Positions 27,633-37,710 of a stretch of 64,000 bases of DNA are shown piece by piece. The stretch comes from Bacillus pumilus (lineage in GTDB: Bacteria > Bacillota > Bacilli > Bacillales > Bacillaceae), in contig NZ_LT906438.1 in the NCBI RefSeq assembly GCF_900186955.1, forward strand, positions 3,596,001 through 3,660,000, given 5' to 3'. Under the pieces are notes generated by a model, which had not been told where the DNA came from, searched no databases, and saw nothing but the letters and a program-made list of their open reading frames with translations. The position numbers were made by a program, and so were the translations under genes. Position 1 is the stretch's first letter. Each line of letters starts with the position of its first letter.

Positions 27633-29366
27633 TTATATTGTAGAAAACGGACGATCCATCTCATACAATTTTTGATAGCGCAGGTTTTCTTTCAGTAAAT
27701 CCTGATGCTCCCCCTGCATCTCAATTTGTCCATCTTCAATAAACATAATGCGGTCACATGCCTCACAGCCAGTGAGATGATGGGTAATCCAAATGACCGT
27801 TTTTCCTTTTAACACATGGAAAATGGTTTCAAGCAGCTCACGCTCTGTGCGTGGGTCAAGTCCGACGGTGGGCTCATCTAATACAACAATCGGGGTGTTT
27901 TGCAGCAAAATCCGGGCTAACGCCATCCGTTGTCTTTCTCCACCTGAGAAACGAATTCCTGTCTCCTGCACACCGGTGTGATAGCCCTCTGGCAAAGATT
28001 CGATGGTATTGTGTAGCTGCACTTGTCTCGCTGCTTCTTTTACTTGCTCCTCTGTCGCATTAGGAGAGCCTAAGCGAATATTGTTTAAAACAGAGGTATC
28101 GAATAAATACGGCTGTTGATTGAGTACTGACACATAGGTGGACACGTTCTCTCGAATGCTTTCGACCGGTTTCCCCTGGATACTGACAGCTCCTTGATTT
28201 GGCACGACAGCTTCTTCTAACAATTTCAAAATAGTCGATTTTCCTGCACCACTTTTTCCCAAGAGAGCGAGTGATTCTCCTTGCTTCAATGAAAATGACA
28301 GATGCTTTAGCACGTGTTGGTGCAAATCATACCCAAAGGACACTTGATCAAAAGAAACAGCTTCATCTTGAGAAACAGCTGACTGATCCACTATCTTGCG
28401 ATCAGATTCTCCTTCATACGAAAGCTTTTCATAATGATGTAATCTGCTGACAGCATGCTGATAGACTGGAATATCACCTGCTGCATCTGAGAGTGGAAGA
28501 AAGGCTTCCGTTAACGGAAAAAGCACAAGCACGAAGGCTGCAATCAGGGTGTGTGACATCGAGCCTGACTGCACAACTGAACCGCTCCAATACACGACAA
28601 GCACGACAGCTCCTCCAATGATAAGCTGTGCAAAAAACTGGCGCAGACGGATAAATCGGTGCTTTGCTGCTTCAAGCGCTAACAGCTGTGCTTCTTTCTG
28701 TTCATATTCATCAACAAAATCTTTCTGCCTACCGCTAAACAACCAGTCACTCACGCCCATGACGGCATCTGTTAAATGGCTGTACAGTTCATTTCTGCCT
28801 TTTTTCATTTGAATTTGTCTCGCCCGGTTCACTAGCACGGTGACGTATGGGAAAACAAATACGAGAAGTGCCATATAAAGCAGCATCAAGCCAGCAAAAG
28901 GCCACGAGAATAGACCAAGTGCCCCAATCGATGCGGCATATAAAAGCAGCGCACCGATAGATGGAAAGATGGTTTTTAAATAGGCATCCTGCAGTCTCTC
29001 AACATCATCTGACAAGAGCCCCAGCATTTCACCTGTACCCAGCTTTGTCTGTTTCGCACTTCGTTCAGCCATGTCATATAGGCGGACACGCATTTTTTCA
29101 ATCATGGTCAAAATGAGCTGGTGGCTCGCCAATCTTTCTGCATAGCGGGCAGCTGAGCGTGAAATACCAAAGGTACGGACAGCTACAATTGGGACGTAGA
29201 CCATAAGTATATTCTCAGGTCTTGTGGCAGCTTTTGAAATGAGAAATCCTGACGTATACATCAGCATAGAAGCAGAGAATACTGCAATTGCCCCTAGAAA
29301 TAAAACTAGCGCAAACAGCTTTTGATTCTCCTTGATATAAGGTATAAACCAGCCTTTACTTACCAT
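27633..29366 (-). CDS. cydD: CydD, heterodimeric ABC exporter subunit for cytochrome bd assembly
   Basis: A 577-residue ABC exporter half: about six membrane spans in the first 300 residues, then an ATPase domain with Walker A GKSGAGKST, signature FSGGERQRMALARILL and Walker B PIVVLDEPTVGLD. With CydC it exports reductant thiols (cysteine/glutathione in E. coli) needed to mature cytochrome bd. Last gene of cydABCD, overlapping cydC by 11 bases, same order as in B. subtilis. Naming of the two halves follows the B. subtilis order. Confidence 0.92.
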   Translation of the reverse strand: MVSKGWFIPYIKENQKLFALVLFLGAIAVFSASMLMYTSGFLISKAATRPENILMVYVPIVAVRTFGISRSAARYAERLASHQLILTMIEKMRVRLYDMAERSAKQTKLGTGEMLGLLSDDVERLQDAYLKTIFPSIGALLLYAASIGALGLFSWPFAGLMLLYMALLVFVFPYVTVLVNRARQIQMKKGRNELYSHLTDAVMGVSDWLFSGRQKDFVDEYEQKEAQLLALEAAKHRFIRLRQFFAQLIIGGAVVLVVYWSGSVVQSGSMSHTLIAAFVLVLFPLTEAFLPLSDAAGDIPVYQHAVSRLHHYEKLSYEGESDRKIVDQSAVSQDEAVSFDQVSFGYDLHQHVLKHLSFSLKQGESLALLGKSGAGKSTILKLLEEAVVPNQGAVSIQGKPVESIRENVSTYVSVLNQQPYLFDTSVLNNIRLGSPNATEEQVKEAARQVQLHNTIESLPEGYHTGVQETGIRFSGGERQRMALARILLQNTPIVVLDEPTVGLDPRTERELLETIFHVLKGKTVIWITHHLTGCEACDRIMFIEDGQIEMQGEHQDLLKENLRYQKLYEMDRPFSTI

Positions 29367-31092
29367 GTGTGACCGCCCCCATTTGCTCCTGTACCAATTG
29401 ATAATACACGCCTTTTCTTTGCATCAATGATTCATGTGTACCCATTTCCGCAATCGTTCCTTGATCCATGACAATGATCTCATCCATGTCTGGCATCCAA
29501 TGAAGCCTATGTGTCGCTAAGAACACAAGTTTATCTTCAAACAGCGGAAGCATTGTTTTCTTCAATTCATACTCTGTCTCAATATCGAGATGTGCCGTTG
29601 GTTCATCTAACAGCATAATGGACCGCTTGCCCAGCACCGTTCGCGCAAGCGCAATTCTTTGTGCCTGTCCGCCGCTTAGCCCTCTTCCCTGTTCTCCAAT
29701 GACCTCATCAAGACCATTTGGCAGCTGCGCCACGAGCTGAGATAAGCCAGCTTCACTGGCAGCTCTTTCCACTTCTTCATCTGTTGCATGCGGTTCATAA
29801 AAACGAATGTTTTCTCTTAATGTCATGTGAAATAAATAAGGGTGCTGCGGCATATAGACGACTTCTTTTTGCCATTCCTTCATCTGTAAATGAACAAGCG
29901 GCTGGCCGTTTAGTGTGATTTGACCTGAGGTCGGTTCAACAAAGCCGCCGAGCACATCGGTTAATGTCGATTTCCCTGAACCACTGGCACCAATGATTCC
30001 GATTTTTTTCTTCCCTTTCACAGTGAGATCTACATCCTGAATCGAATAAGGGGCATGTTCGTCATGCTGGACACTCACATCTTGCAGGGTGAGCGCAGAC
30101 TGTTCATTCCACTCGTTCAACTGCACTGATTGTGTTTCCTGCGCGCGGTAGCCCTTTTCTTCTAAAATGACCTGCATCGCCTCATTCGCTTCTTTTCCAT
30201 TTAGCGTGGCATGATAATCATTTCCCACTTCACGTACTGGCAGGAAATATTCCGGTGCCAGCATGAGCGCCGTCAAAGCCGGCAATAACAGAAGCTCTCC
30301 TTCAATTAATCGCAAGCCAAGAAAGACAGCGACGGTTGCAATCGACAGCATGGAAAAGAAATCAAGCGCAAATGATGAAAGAAATGCGACCTTCAGCGTG
30401 CTCATGGTCGCCTTTCGATATCGCTTTGACACTTCCCCGATATTGCGGGAATGTTTTTTGCTAATCCCTAAATAACGAAGCGTTTCAAGGCCGCGGAGAG
30501 AGTCAGTAAAATGATTGGATAATTTCTCATACGATCTCCATTGTTTGGCCGCTTTACGCTGAGCGACAAGACCTAGCAAAATCATAAAGATAATTAAAAT
30601 CGGCAGCGTCACGATTAAAATGACGGCAGATGTTTCGTCTAATGTCCAAACATAGATGAGGACCATTGCCGGTATCACAGCCATGTTCACCATCTTCGGT
30701 AAAAATAGCTGTAAATACTGACGATATTGAGCAATTCCCTCCATCGCTAATGTGACAAGCTTTCCTGTACCCTTTTTCTTTGTAAAAGCTGGACCTAAAC
30801 GAAAGAGTTGGTCTAACAGCTGTTTTCTGACGTCTGCTCCAATTCGGGAAGAGTAGGTAAACATGACCTTCTCCCGAATCAAGGTGAGACCGTGCCGCAC
30901 CAGAAAGGCAGCAAGAAACAGCAGGACATAAGGCGTTGCCTGCGAAAGGCTTTTCCCGTCAAACAGCGTAGTAATGGCATGTGCCAGCCACTGTGCTTGG
31001 AAAATAATACTTGCTCCTTGGATGAGTGACACAATACCTAAGAGGGCAAGAAGCCCTCTCATTCCTTTTAATTGAAGCAAACGTTTATCCAT
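29356..31092 (-). CDS. cydC: CydC, heterodimeric ABC exporter subunit for cytochrome bd assembly
   Basis: A 578-residue ABC exporter half with six membrane spans and an ATPase domain: Walker A GASGSGKST near residue 369, signature LSGGQAQRIALARTVL near 474 and Walker B SIMLLDEPTAHLD near 494. Its ATG overlaps the cydB stop (TAATG) and its 3' end overlaps cydD, showing tight coupling in the operon. Works with CydD at the membrane. Confidence 0.92.
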   Translation of the reverse strand: MDKRLLQLKGMRGLLALLGIVSLIQGASIIFQAQWLAHAITTLFDGKSLSQATPYVLLFLAAFLVRHGLTLIREKVMFTYSSRIGADVRKQLLDQLFRLGPAFTKKKGTGKLVTLAMEGIAQYRQYLQLFLPKMVNMAVIPAMVLIYVWTLDETSAVILIVTLPILIIFMILLGLVAQRKAAKQWRSYEKLSNHFTDSLRGLETLRYLGISKKHSRNIGEVSKRYRKATMSTLKVAFLSSFALDFFSMLSIATVAVFLGLRLIEGELLLLPALTALMLAPEYFLPVREVGNDYHATLNGKEANEAMQVILEEKGYRAQETQSVQLNEWNEQSALTLQDVSVQHDEHAPYSIQDVDLTVKGKKKIGIIGASGSGKSTLTDVLGGFVEPTSGQITLNGQPLVHLQMKEWQKEVVYMPQHPYLFHMTLRENIRFYEPHATDEEVERAASEAGLSQLVAQLPNGLDEVIGEQGRGLSGGQAQRIALARTVLGKRSIMLLDEPTAHLDIETEYELKKTMLPLFEDKLVFLATHRLHWMPDMDEIIVMDQGTIAEMGTHESLMQRKGVYYQLVQEQMGAVTHGK

Positions 31093-32108
31093 TAGTAGGT
31101 CATTGGCTCCTTACCGCTTACACGTTTACGGAAGACGTAATAGCTCCAAATTTGATACCCAAGCACAAAGGGCAGCAAAGAAATGGCAACAATCGTCATC
31201 ACCGTCAGTGAATAAGATCCAGATGCAGCGTTTTGAATGGTCAGATCAAACGTATGGTTGATTGAGCTAATCATAACGCGCGGGAACAATGCAGTGAACA
31301 GCATCGTCACTGTCACCATGATTCCCGCACCTGTGAATAGGAATGTCCAGCCATCACGTTCTTTTTTCATAAAGAATAGCGCCGCTACGTAACAAACCAC
31401 AATGAGGACAGTTAACGGAATGGTGATGATCGGGCGTACCGTATAAATGTCTGTTTCCATGATAGATACACCAACAAATAGGAAAAGAACTGGTAGCGCA
31501 ATAAGCAGGACACGTTTGCCAAGCTTTCTCGCACGATCTCTTAAATCTCCCTCTGTACGAAGTGTGACGAAAATCAATCCGTGCAGAAGGCAAAGAACCG
31601 TCACAGCTAACCCGCCAATCACTGAATAAAGATTCACAAAATCCGTAAAACCAGCGTACATGTTCATGTCTTGATCAATTGGCATCCCGCGTAAAATACT
31701 TGTGAATAGCACACCGAGTAAAAACGGCGGCAACAGACTGCCAAAGAAGATCACCCAGTCCCATGCTTTGATCCAAGAGGCTTTCTCAACCTTCCCTCGG
31801 AATTCAAAGGCGACTCCGCGCCCGATAAGTGCTAAGAGGAGAACCGCAAACGGTATATAGTATCCACTGAACATCGTGGCATACCAGTTAGGGAAAGCAG
31901 CGAAAATAGCGCCCCCAGCTGTAATCAGCCAGACCTCATTCGCATCCCAGAAAGGACCAATCGTGTTAATTAAAATGCGGCGTTCGTGCGCATCCTTTCC
32001 AAGCAGCTGCATGGACATCCCAACACCAAAATCAAATCCTTCTAAGAAGAAAAATCCAACAAACAATACTGCGACAAGAATAAACCAAATCTCGTTAAGA
32101 TATGCCAT
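31092..32108 (-). CDS. cydB: Cytochrome bd ubiquinol oxidase subunit II (CydB)
   Basis: A 338-residue membrane protein with about eight spans, starting MAYLNEIWFILVAVLFVGFFFLEGFDFGVGM, the conserved CydB N-terminus. Subunit II of the high-affinity terminal oxidase, reducing oxygen with menaquinol without proton pumping. The frame stays open to 32231 but ATG 32108 follows GGAGG, overlaps the cydA stop by 14 bases and gives the B. subtilis length. Confidence 0.95.
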   Translation of the reverse strand: MAYLNEIWFILVAVLFVGFFFLEGFDFGVGMSMQLLGKDAHERRILINTIGPFWDANEVWLITAGGAIFAAFPNWYATMFSGYYIPFAVLLLALIGRGVAFEFRGKVEKASWIKAWDWVIFFGSLLPPFLLGVLFTSILRGMPIDQDMNMYAGFTDFVNLYSVIGGLAVTVLCLLHGLIFVTLRTEGDLRDRARKLGKRVLLIALPVLFLFVGVSIMETDIYTVRPIITIPLTVLIVVCYVAALFFMKKERDGWTFLFTGAGIMVTVTMLFTALFPRVMISSINHTFDLTIQNAASGSYSLTVMTIVAISLLPFVLGYQIWSYYVFRKRVSGKEPMTY

Positions 32109-33510
32109 GATATGCGCCTCCATCAAATGGATCTGTAGACAGGTCCGTTTCATCCTTTTGATCTGTATCCTCTTCCGAATGTGCACCTTTTTTAATTTCT
32201 CGAATGAATAGGTAGGCAAGCAAGATGGCAAGAATCAGATACATCGTCGTAAAGCTAATGACTGAGAATAACAGCATGCCATACGATACGTTTGGCGAAA
32301 TCGATTGAGCCGTCGTCATCATACCAAAGACCGTCCACGGCTGACGCCCAATTTCAGTCATGATCCAGCCAGCTGAGTTCGCAATAAATGGGAATGCAAT
32401 CATCCCTACCATGAAGCGTAAAAACCATTTGTTCGTTTCGAGTTTCTTTCTAAAGCTCAAGTACAAGCCAATCATACTGGCAAAAATCATCAGCATGCCG
32501 GCACCAACCATGATTCTAAAGCTCCAGAAGGTTGTTTTTACTGGCGGAATGTAGTCTCCAGGACCAAACTTTGCTTCATATTCTTTTTGAAGGGTCAGCA
32601 TGCCTGGCACATCTCCACTAAACTTCGAATAAGCCAAGTAACTTAAAGCAAACGGAATATTGATCTCCGCAGAGTTTTCTTTTTTATCTGTATCAATATT
32701 GGCAAATAGTGTCCAAGCCGCTGGATCTCCACTATCCTTCCAAAGGGCTTCACTTGCTGCCATCTTCATTGGCTGTGATTCCATTAAGTGCTTCGCTTGA
32801 TCATGTCCAGAGAATGCCACACCTAAGCCAGAAATTAAAGCGAGAACCATGGCAATCTGGAATGATTTTTTGAAAAAGGCGATTTCTTGTTTTTTGATCA
32901 TTTTATAGGCACTAACTCCTGCAATAAAGAATGCACCTGTAGCCAGCGCACCAAACAGAACGTGCGGGAATTCAACCCAAAGCTGCGGGTTCGTTACAAG
33001 AGCGCCAAAGTCATTCATTTCTGCACGGCCATTTTTAATGACAAATCCAACTGGCTCTTGCATAAATGAGTTGGCGAGTAAAATCCAAAACGCCGAAAAG
33101 ATCGTACCAAGGGAAACAAGCCAAATACACAATAAATGAATCTTCTTCGGCAGACGATCCCAGCCGAATATCCAAAGTCCAATAAATGTAGATTCAAGGA
33201 AAAAGGCGAGCAGTGCTTCAATGGCAAGCGGTGCACCAAATACATCACCGACAAACCTTGAATAATCTGACCAGTTCATCCCAAACTGGAATTCCTGGAG
33301 AATCCCTGTCACCACACCTACTGCAAAATTGAGTAAGAATAGATGACCCCAAAACTTCGCCATCTTTTTATAAATCTCTTTTTTCTTGACGACATAAAGG
33401 GTCTGCATCAATGCAACGATAAACACCAAACCTATTGACATAGGAACAAAAATAAAATGAAATAATGTCGTTGAAGCAAATTGAAATCTTGCTAAAAACA
33501 GCTCACTCAC
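32095..33510 (-). CDS. cydA: Cytochrome bd ubiquinol oxidase subunit I (CydA)
   Basis: A 471-residue subunit I carrying heme b558, b595 and d. Start is GTG 33510 (SELFLARFQFASTTLFHF), 10 bases after GGGAGG; His in FHFIF near residue 18 is a heme ligand in the family. GILQEFQFGMNWSDYSRFVGDVFGAPLAIEALLAFFLEST (about 67-106) is the quinol/heme core and GRQPW near 385 is conserved. First gene of cydABCD. In Bacillus the operon is induced at low oxygen through Rex; candidate Rex sites lie upstream. Confidence 0.95.
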   Translation of the reverse strand: MSELFLARFQFASTTLFHFIFVPMSIGLVFIVALMQTLYVVKKKEIYKKMAKFWGHLFLLNFAVGVVTGILQEFQFGMNWSDYSRFVGDVFGAPLAIEALLAFFLESTFIGLWIFGWDRLPKKIHLLCIWLVSLGTIFSAFWILLANSFMQEPVGFVIKNGRAEMNDFGALVTNPQLWVEFPHVLFGALATGAFFIAGVSAYKMIKKQEIAFFKKSFQIAMVLALISGLGVAFSGHDQAKHLMESQPMKMAASEALWKDSGDPAAWTLFANIDTDKKENSAEINIPFALSYLAYSKFSGDVPGMLTLQKEYEAKFGPGDYIPPVKTTFWSFRIMVGAGMLMIFASMIGLYLSFRKKLETNKWFLRFMVGMIAFPFIANSAGWIMTEIGRQPWTVFGMMTTAQSISPNVSYGMLLFSVISFTTMYLILAILLAYLFIREIKKGAHSEEDTDQKDETDLSTDPFDGGAYHGIS

Positions 33511-33589
33511 AGCCTTACATCCTCCCTTACTTTCACATGCCGAATGATTCGAAATGTCTATGCTCACCATTTCACAAAATGTTCACTAT

Positions 33590-33607
33590 TTGTTCAATGA
33601 TTCACAA
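33590..33607. promoter_or_regulatory. Candidate Rex operator upstream of cydA
   Basis: TTGTTCAATGATTCACAA has one perfect half-site (TCACAA) and one with two mismatches to the Rex pattern TTGTGAA-N4-TTCACAA. Further TTCACA and TGTTCAC elements lie at 33571-33586, so several sites may be clustered as in the B. subtilis cydA leader. The remaining part of the 330-base gap shows only AT-rich promoter DNA. Confidence 0.4.
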
Positions 33608-33797
33608 ATAATAGCCTGTTTGAAATGGTTTACTCGGTGAAATTTTACTCTTGCTTTTCATTCGGTTAGTTATTTATACCTGTACTTTACACCCATACGC
33701 TTCAAAAATAAAGTAAATTTTACCTAAAAATTGGGAGGTATTGTGTCAGTTGTTTGAATACTTTGTCAAAGATATGTGACAGAAAGTAAAAAAACGT

Positions 33798-33830
33798 AAA
33801 AAAATAGCGCTGCATGTGAGTTGCAGCGCT
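33798..33830 (-). terminator. Terminator of the isd-type heme operon
   Basis: AGCGCTGCA / TGCAGCGCT perfect 9-bp stem with a 7-base loop; on the minus strand it is followed by A and T7. It lies just after the fused ATPase-monooxygenase gene. Confidence 0.85.
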
Positions 33831-33841
33831 GTGTTTCTTTT

Positions 33842-34963
33842 TTAGGCTTTTTTCTGTAAGGCTGGTCTAGTGACTTGCACTTCATAGTACGTAATTTTGT
33901 TTTTTAATAGACCTTCAGGTTTCGCTTTTCCATGAGCGTGCGCATCACCAAATGCCTGAGATTTTGTCCAATTCACAAAGTCTTCTTTTCGATTCCAGCG
34001 TGTATGAATGGTCACTTCATCGTAATCGGTTGTCTGCTGTGTGACCCATACTTCCATGCCTAAAAATCCTTCCATGAATTCTACTTGTCCCTGCTTGTTA
34101 AAACGCTTGACGAGGTGGTCGGCACTGCCTTTTTCTACTCTTACCTGGTTGTTGACAATGATCATGTTTTGTTCATCTCCCTTTTGTTGTTGGATCGAAG
34201 CGATTGGAATAATAAGCGGATGATCACCGTCTAAGTGAACCTCAGCCTGAATTCCAAAGACCTCTTTGAAAAAGCTTTCTGTTAATACTTCTTTTGGTGT
34301 CCCTATTTGATAAATCTGACCACGCTTCATCGCGATGAGGCGGTCACAATATTTTGCTGCCTGCTGCAGGTCGTGAAGAACCATTAAAATGGTGATCCCA
34401 TGCGTCTTATTCAGCTGTTTGAGCAGCTCTAGTAAATCAAGCTGATGCGCAATATCTAAGTAAGTTGTCGGCTCATCCAGAATAATCGTCTCTGTCTTCT
34501 GAGCGAGCGCCATCGCAATATACGCTTTTTGCCTTTCTCCGCCAGACAATGTATGCAGCATTCTATTTTCATTAATCCGGCTATTGGTCACATCAAGCGC
34601 CCACTCAATCGCTTCTTGATCTGTCTTCGAGCTTTTTTTCCAGATCGAACGATGCGGACTGCGTCCAAGTGCGACCAGCTCCCGTACGGTCATAGATGGA
34701 ATGGCTGTTCTCGTCTGCATGAGAACGGCGATTTCCTTTGCGATCTCCTGAGCTGTCATCTCTTTTTGCGGTATATCGTGAATGTATATCGTGCCGCTTT
34801 CGATTGACGTAAGACGTGCGGCTGCTTTAATAAAAGTCGACTTCCCTGATCCATTCGGTCCAATAATTCCTGTCACGCTTCCTTTAGGAACAGCTGCTGA
34901 AATAGATGACAGCTGAAAGCCTCCTTGACTGAGACTCACGTCATCCATAGCTATCACATCCAA
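33842..34963 (-). CDS. Fusion: FecE-type heme/iron ABC ATPase + IsdG/HmoA-type heme monooxygenase
   Basis: A 373-residue two-domain protein. Residues 1-258 are a siderophore/heme-class ABC ATPase: Walker [10 protein letters not shown] near 35, signature [15 protein letters not shown] near 139, Walker [12 protein letters not shown] near 160. From M267 follows a full antibiotic-biosynthesis-monooxygenase (IsdG/HmoA) domain with the catalytic triad spaced as in IsdG: N271/N272, W332 and H342. The domain joint (about 258-266) has AAGGGAG ten bases before the ATG of M267 at 34165, so a separate 107-residue monooxygenase could also be made. Last gene of the Fur-controlled operon, 2 bases after its permease. 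Predicted job: power heme uptake and open the ring to release iron. Confidence 0.88.
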   Translation of the reverse strand: MDVIAMDDVSLSQGGFQLSSISAAVPKGSVTGIIGPNGSGKSTFIKAAARLTSIESGTIYIHDIPQKEMTAQEIAKEIAVLMQTRTAIPSMTVRELVALGRSPHRSIWKKSSKTDQEAIEWALDVTNSRINENRMLHTLSGGERQKAYIAMALAQKTETIILDEPTTYLDIAHQLDLLELLKQLNKTHGITILMVLHDLQQAAKYCDRLIAMKRGQIYQIGTPKEVLTESFFKEVFGIQAEVHLDGDHPLIIPIASIQQQKGDEQNMIIVNNQVRVEKGSADHLVKRFNKQGQVEFMEGFLGMEVWVTQQTTDYDEVTIHTRWNRKEDFVNWTKSQAFGDAHAHGKAKPEGLLKNKITYYEVQVTRPALQKKA

Positions 34964-34964
34964 C

Positions 34965-35978
34965 TTAACCCCTCCCTTTCTTTTTTAATAAATAGAGGAA
35001 GAAAGGTGCACCGATGCAGGCAAGCAGGATACCGACAGGCAGTTCAACTGGCGTAAACCATACCCTTGCGGCTGTATCTGCAAAAACCACAAGCACGCCT
35101 CCGCCCAGCATCGAGATCGGCAGCAGATACCGGTAGTCATCTCCAATTAAAAGACGGATAAAATGAGGAACGACTAGTCCGACAAATCCAATTAAGCCGC
35201 TCACACTTACTGCTGCACCAGCTAAAAGTGCCGCCAGTGCAATTAAGAAAAACCGGGTGCGCTCTACTCTGAGACCTAGCAGCTGAGCCGATTCATCGCC
35301 AAGCAAAAGAAGATTTGCCGGCTTGATGGCAAAAAAACAAAGGCACAACCCAGCGAGCGCATATGGCGACACGAAGGTTAGATGATGCCAGCTTCGTCCA
35401 TTTAATCCTCCTGATAAAAAGGGCAGGACAGCCTGTACACGCTCACTATAAAGCACCATAAACCCATTCATCACCGCCCCAAGCAGGGCATTGACTGCCA
35501 CTCCCGCCAAAATCAGCTTCAGCGGTGAAACCCCTTGATCAAATGAGAGCATATACACCACAAGTGCCGCTAATAAAGCGCCAAGGAAAGCAGCGGCTGG
35601 CAGCAAATACGTGAATTGTGGAAACACAATCATGCTAAGCACAGCAGCCAATCCGCCGCCAGCCGTCACACCGATGATGCCAGGGTCAGCGAGTGGATTT
35701 CGTACGACTCCTTGTAAAATCGCCCCTGATGCTGCGAGACAGGCCCCAACGATGAAACCGATGAGAACGCGCGGTAGGCGTAAATCAATCACAATTTTCT
35801 CATGAACAGGCTGACCTGATCCCGTCAAAGCAGCGAGTAAATCTTGCAGTGATAATTGAACAGAACCTAATGCAAGCCCTAGGCATGCGCCTACAACTAA
35901 CGAGATGAATAGTCCGGGTATCAGCCATCTTCGCCTCGACTGTCTTTTTTGAAAATCTAATTCTGCATTCATTTTCAT
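34965..35978 (-). CDS. FecCD-family heme/iron ABC transporter permease (second set)
   Basis: A 337-residue FecCD/BtuC permease with about ten spans and family motifs [46 protein letters not shown] (about 69-114) and [19 protein letters not shown] near 262. Its start overlaps the stop of the binding protein gene by 4 bases. It pairs with the fused ATPase just downstream. Heme rather than ferric siderophore is inferred from the NEAT genes and monooxygenase in the operon. Confidence 0.87.
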   Translation of the reverse strand: MKMNAELDFQKRQSRRRWLIPGLFISLVVGACLGLALGSVQLSLQDLLAALTGSGQPVHEKIVIDLRLPRVLIGFIVGACLAASGAILQGVVRNPLADPGIIGVTAGGGLAAVLSMIVFPQFTYLLPAAAFLGALLAALVVYMLSFDQGVSPLKLILAGVAVNALLGAVMNGFMVLYSERVQAVLPFLSGGLNGRSWHHLTFVSPYALAGLCLCFFAIKPANLLLLGDESAQLLGLRVERTRFFLIALAALLAGAAVSVSGLIGFVGLVVPHFIRLLIGDDYRYLLPISMLGGGVLVVFADTAARVWFTPVELPVGILLACIGAPFFLYLLKKKGRG

Positions 35979-36913
35979 GATGACAATCGCTTCAATCTTT
36001 TCTCTAGCTCATCAATCGCTCTCATCACGTCTGCGCCTGGATTCGTCCCAAATAGATCACTAGGCAGAATCTCGACGTGTCCATGTTTGACAGCTGATAC
36101 ATCGTGCCATGCGGCATTCTGTTTCATTTCACTCATAAAGCCCGCTTTCACATCTTCAGGATTGCTGTGGGTCATAAGCAGGATAAGATCAGGATCAGCT
36201 TCGATGACCTTTTCTGCATTGATTTGAGCGTATTGAGGGAATTTTTCGAGTGCCGGTTCATTCTCAGCAATGTTCGTCCCTCCAGCGATGTGCAGTAAAT
36301 CTCCGCTTAAGGATTGAGGAAGTGCCGCCATATATGTGCCAGGTGCCCCGTATACAACGAGTGTCTTCACTTTTTTCTGAGGCTGTTTGACCTGCTTTTT
36401 CCGCTGATCGATTTGCTTGTTAAGCGCTTTTGCTTTTTGCTGCTTCCCTAGCAAATCTCCGAATAACGTAATTTGGCGCTGGATGTCCTTCACTGAATTG
36501 GCACTTGTCAAAAGAAGCTGTGAACCAATTCCTTCTATTGTAGTGATGTCCTTGCTGTTTAATTGTTCATTCCCAAGTACAACATCGGGCTTTAAGCTTG
36601 TGATGAGCTCTACATCAAATTGATGTGTGGTACCAATTGTTTGGACTGATGTAGCCTGTTGTAAGCTCTCTGGTAATTCGGCGTCCGGACGACCGACCAC
36701 CTCACCGCCTAAGGCATATAGGATGCTCATGTCTCCAGTCGATAATGAGACAATACGCTGAGGGGAGTCCTCAAACGACAGCGTTCTGCCGGCAAAGTCC
36801 TTTATCTTCAGCGCACCTTGACCGCTCCCTTTCTCTACAGGTGCTGCCTGACTGCATCCGCCGAGGAGAAGCATCGAGACAAGTCCCACGAAGATCACAT
36901 GTGAAAATTTCAA
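35975..36913 (-). CDS. Heme/iron ABC transporter substrate-binding lipoprotein (second set)
   Basis: A 312-residue lipoprotein, lipobox LLGGC with Cys20, with a FecB/BtuF-type periplasmic-binding fold: RIVSLSTGDMSILYALG near residue 53, a long central helix rich in K/Q (KQQKAKALNKQIDQRKKQVKQ) and NAEKVIEADPDLILLMTH near 233. It would take heme from NEAT proteins in the wall to the permease, as IsdE does. Between srtB and its permease. Confidence 0.85.
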   Translation of the reverse strand: MKFSHVIFVGLVSMLLLGGCSQAAPVEKGSGQGALKIKDFAGRTLSFEDSPQRIVSLSTGDMSILYALGGEVVGRPDAELPESLQQATSVQTIGTTHQFDVELITSLKPDVVLGNEQLNSKDITTIEGIGSQLLLTSANSVKDIQRQITLFGDLLGKQQKAKALNKQIDQRKKQVKQPQKKVKTLVVYGAPGTYMAALPQSLSGDLLHIAGGTNIAENEPALEKFPQYAQINAEKVIEADPDLILLMTHSNPEDVKAGFMSEMKQNAAWHDVSAVKHGHVEILPSDLFGTNPGADVMRAIDELEKRLKRLSS

Positions 36914-36931
36914 CCGTCTGTCTCTCCTTTT

Positions 36932-37684
36932 CTAGTAAACTTTCTTTAGCTTTGCCTGTACCACGAGACGCCCGTTTTTCGGTGCAAGCACATGATCACA
37001 GGTCGATAGAGTGAGAATGAGGTCATCGGTGGACACGTCTGTTTTCGTTTGGTAGATTGATTTTTTCCGCACAGCTTGCAAGTAGTGCGCATATTCGCCA
37101 AGATCTCGAAAATCGGTTTGAATATAATCGAAGTCCACCGTTGTTTCATACACGGCAAAAATCTCCGCTTCATAGCTTTGATACAGCGTATCGTACTGAA
37201 ATGTCCGATGCTCATCGAAGAAATCCTTTTTTAAATAGTTTGTGAGTCCAGCGAACATGGACCCATCCCTCATCCGATGTCCGTACACCACAGTATTCGG
37301 GCTTTCATGCAAGACGTCATTGCGATAATCCATAAAAATACTGCCTGCCCGGGTGTCGTTTTTTAAGTAATTACGGGTTAAGTAGAACGCATTATCGCGA
37401 GATTGGACGATTGGGTACTGAATCATCGTGTCCTTCATATTGATCCAGCCGACAATGTCATCGTTTACCTTCCGCAGTTCATCAAATGACGTACGAATGG
37501 TTCCCGGCTCCCGGCTTTCATTCATTCCTTGCTCATGTCCATACATCGTCTGAGCCTTTGCAAGCACCTGACGATTTTGATAATAGCCGAACAGCTCTAA
37601 GCCAATGGCCGACCCGCTATAAATGAATACACCTAAACAGACGATCGTCAGCATCCGCTGCCAGACCCGTTTTCCTCTTTTCAC
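36932..37684 (-). CDS. srtB: Class B sortase
   Basis: A 250-residue membrane-anchored transpeptidase with an N-terminal signal anchor (MLTIVCLGVFIYSGSAIGLELF). The sortase B fold shows DIVGWINMKDTMIQYPIVQ near residue 76, catalytic His136 (VVYGHRM), Cys229 (TLSTCDH) and Arg239 (NGRLVV). Class B enzymes recognise NP(Q/K)TN/G signals; two NEAT proteins in the same operon end in NPQTG and NPKTG. The gene lies between the two ABC sets. Confidence 0.93.
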   Translation of the reverse strand: MKRGKRVWQRMLTIVCLGVFIYSGSAIGLELFGYYQNRQVLAKAQTMYGHEQGMNESREPGTIRTSFDELRKVNDDIVGWINMKDTMIQYPIVQSRDNAFYLTRNYLKNDTRAGSIFMDYRNDVLHESPNTVVYGHRMRDGSMFAGLTNYLKKDFFDEHRTFQYDTLYQSYEAEIFAVYETTVDFDYIQTDFRDLGEYAHYLQAVRKKSIYQTKTDVSTDDLILTLSTCDHVLAPKNGRLVVQAKLKKVY

Positions 37685-37710
37685 ACTGTCTCACCTGCTT
37701 TTTGCACAGC

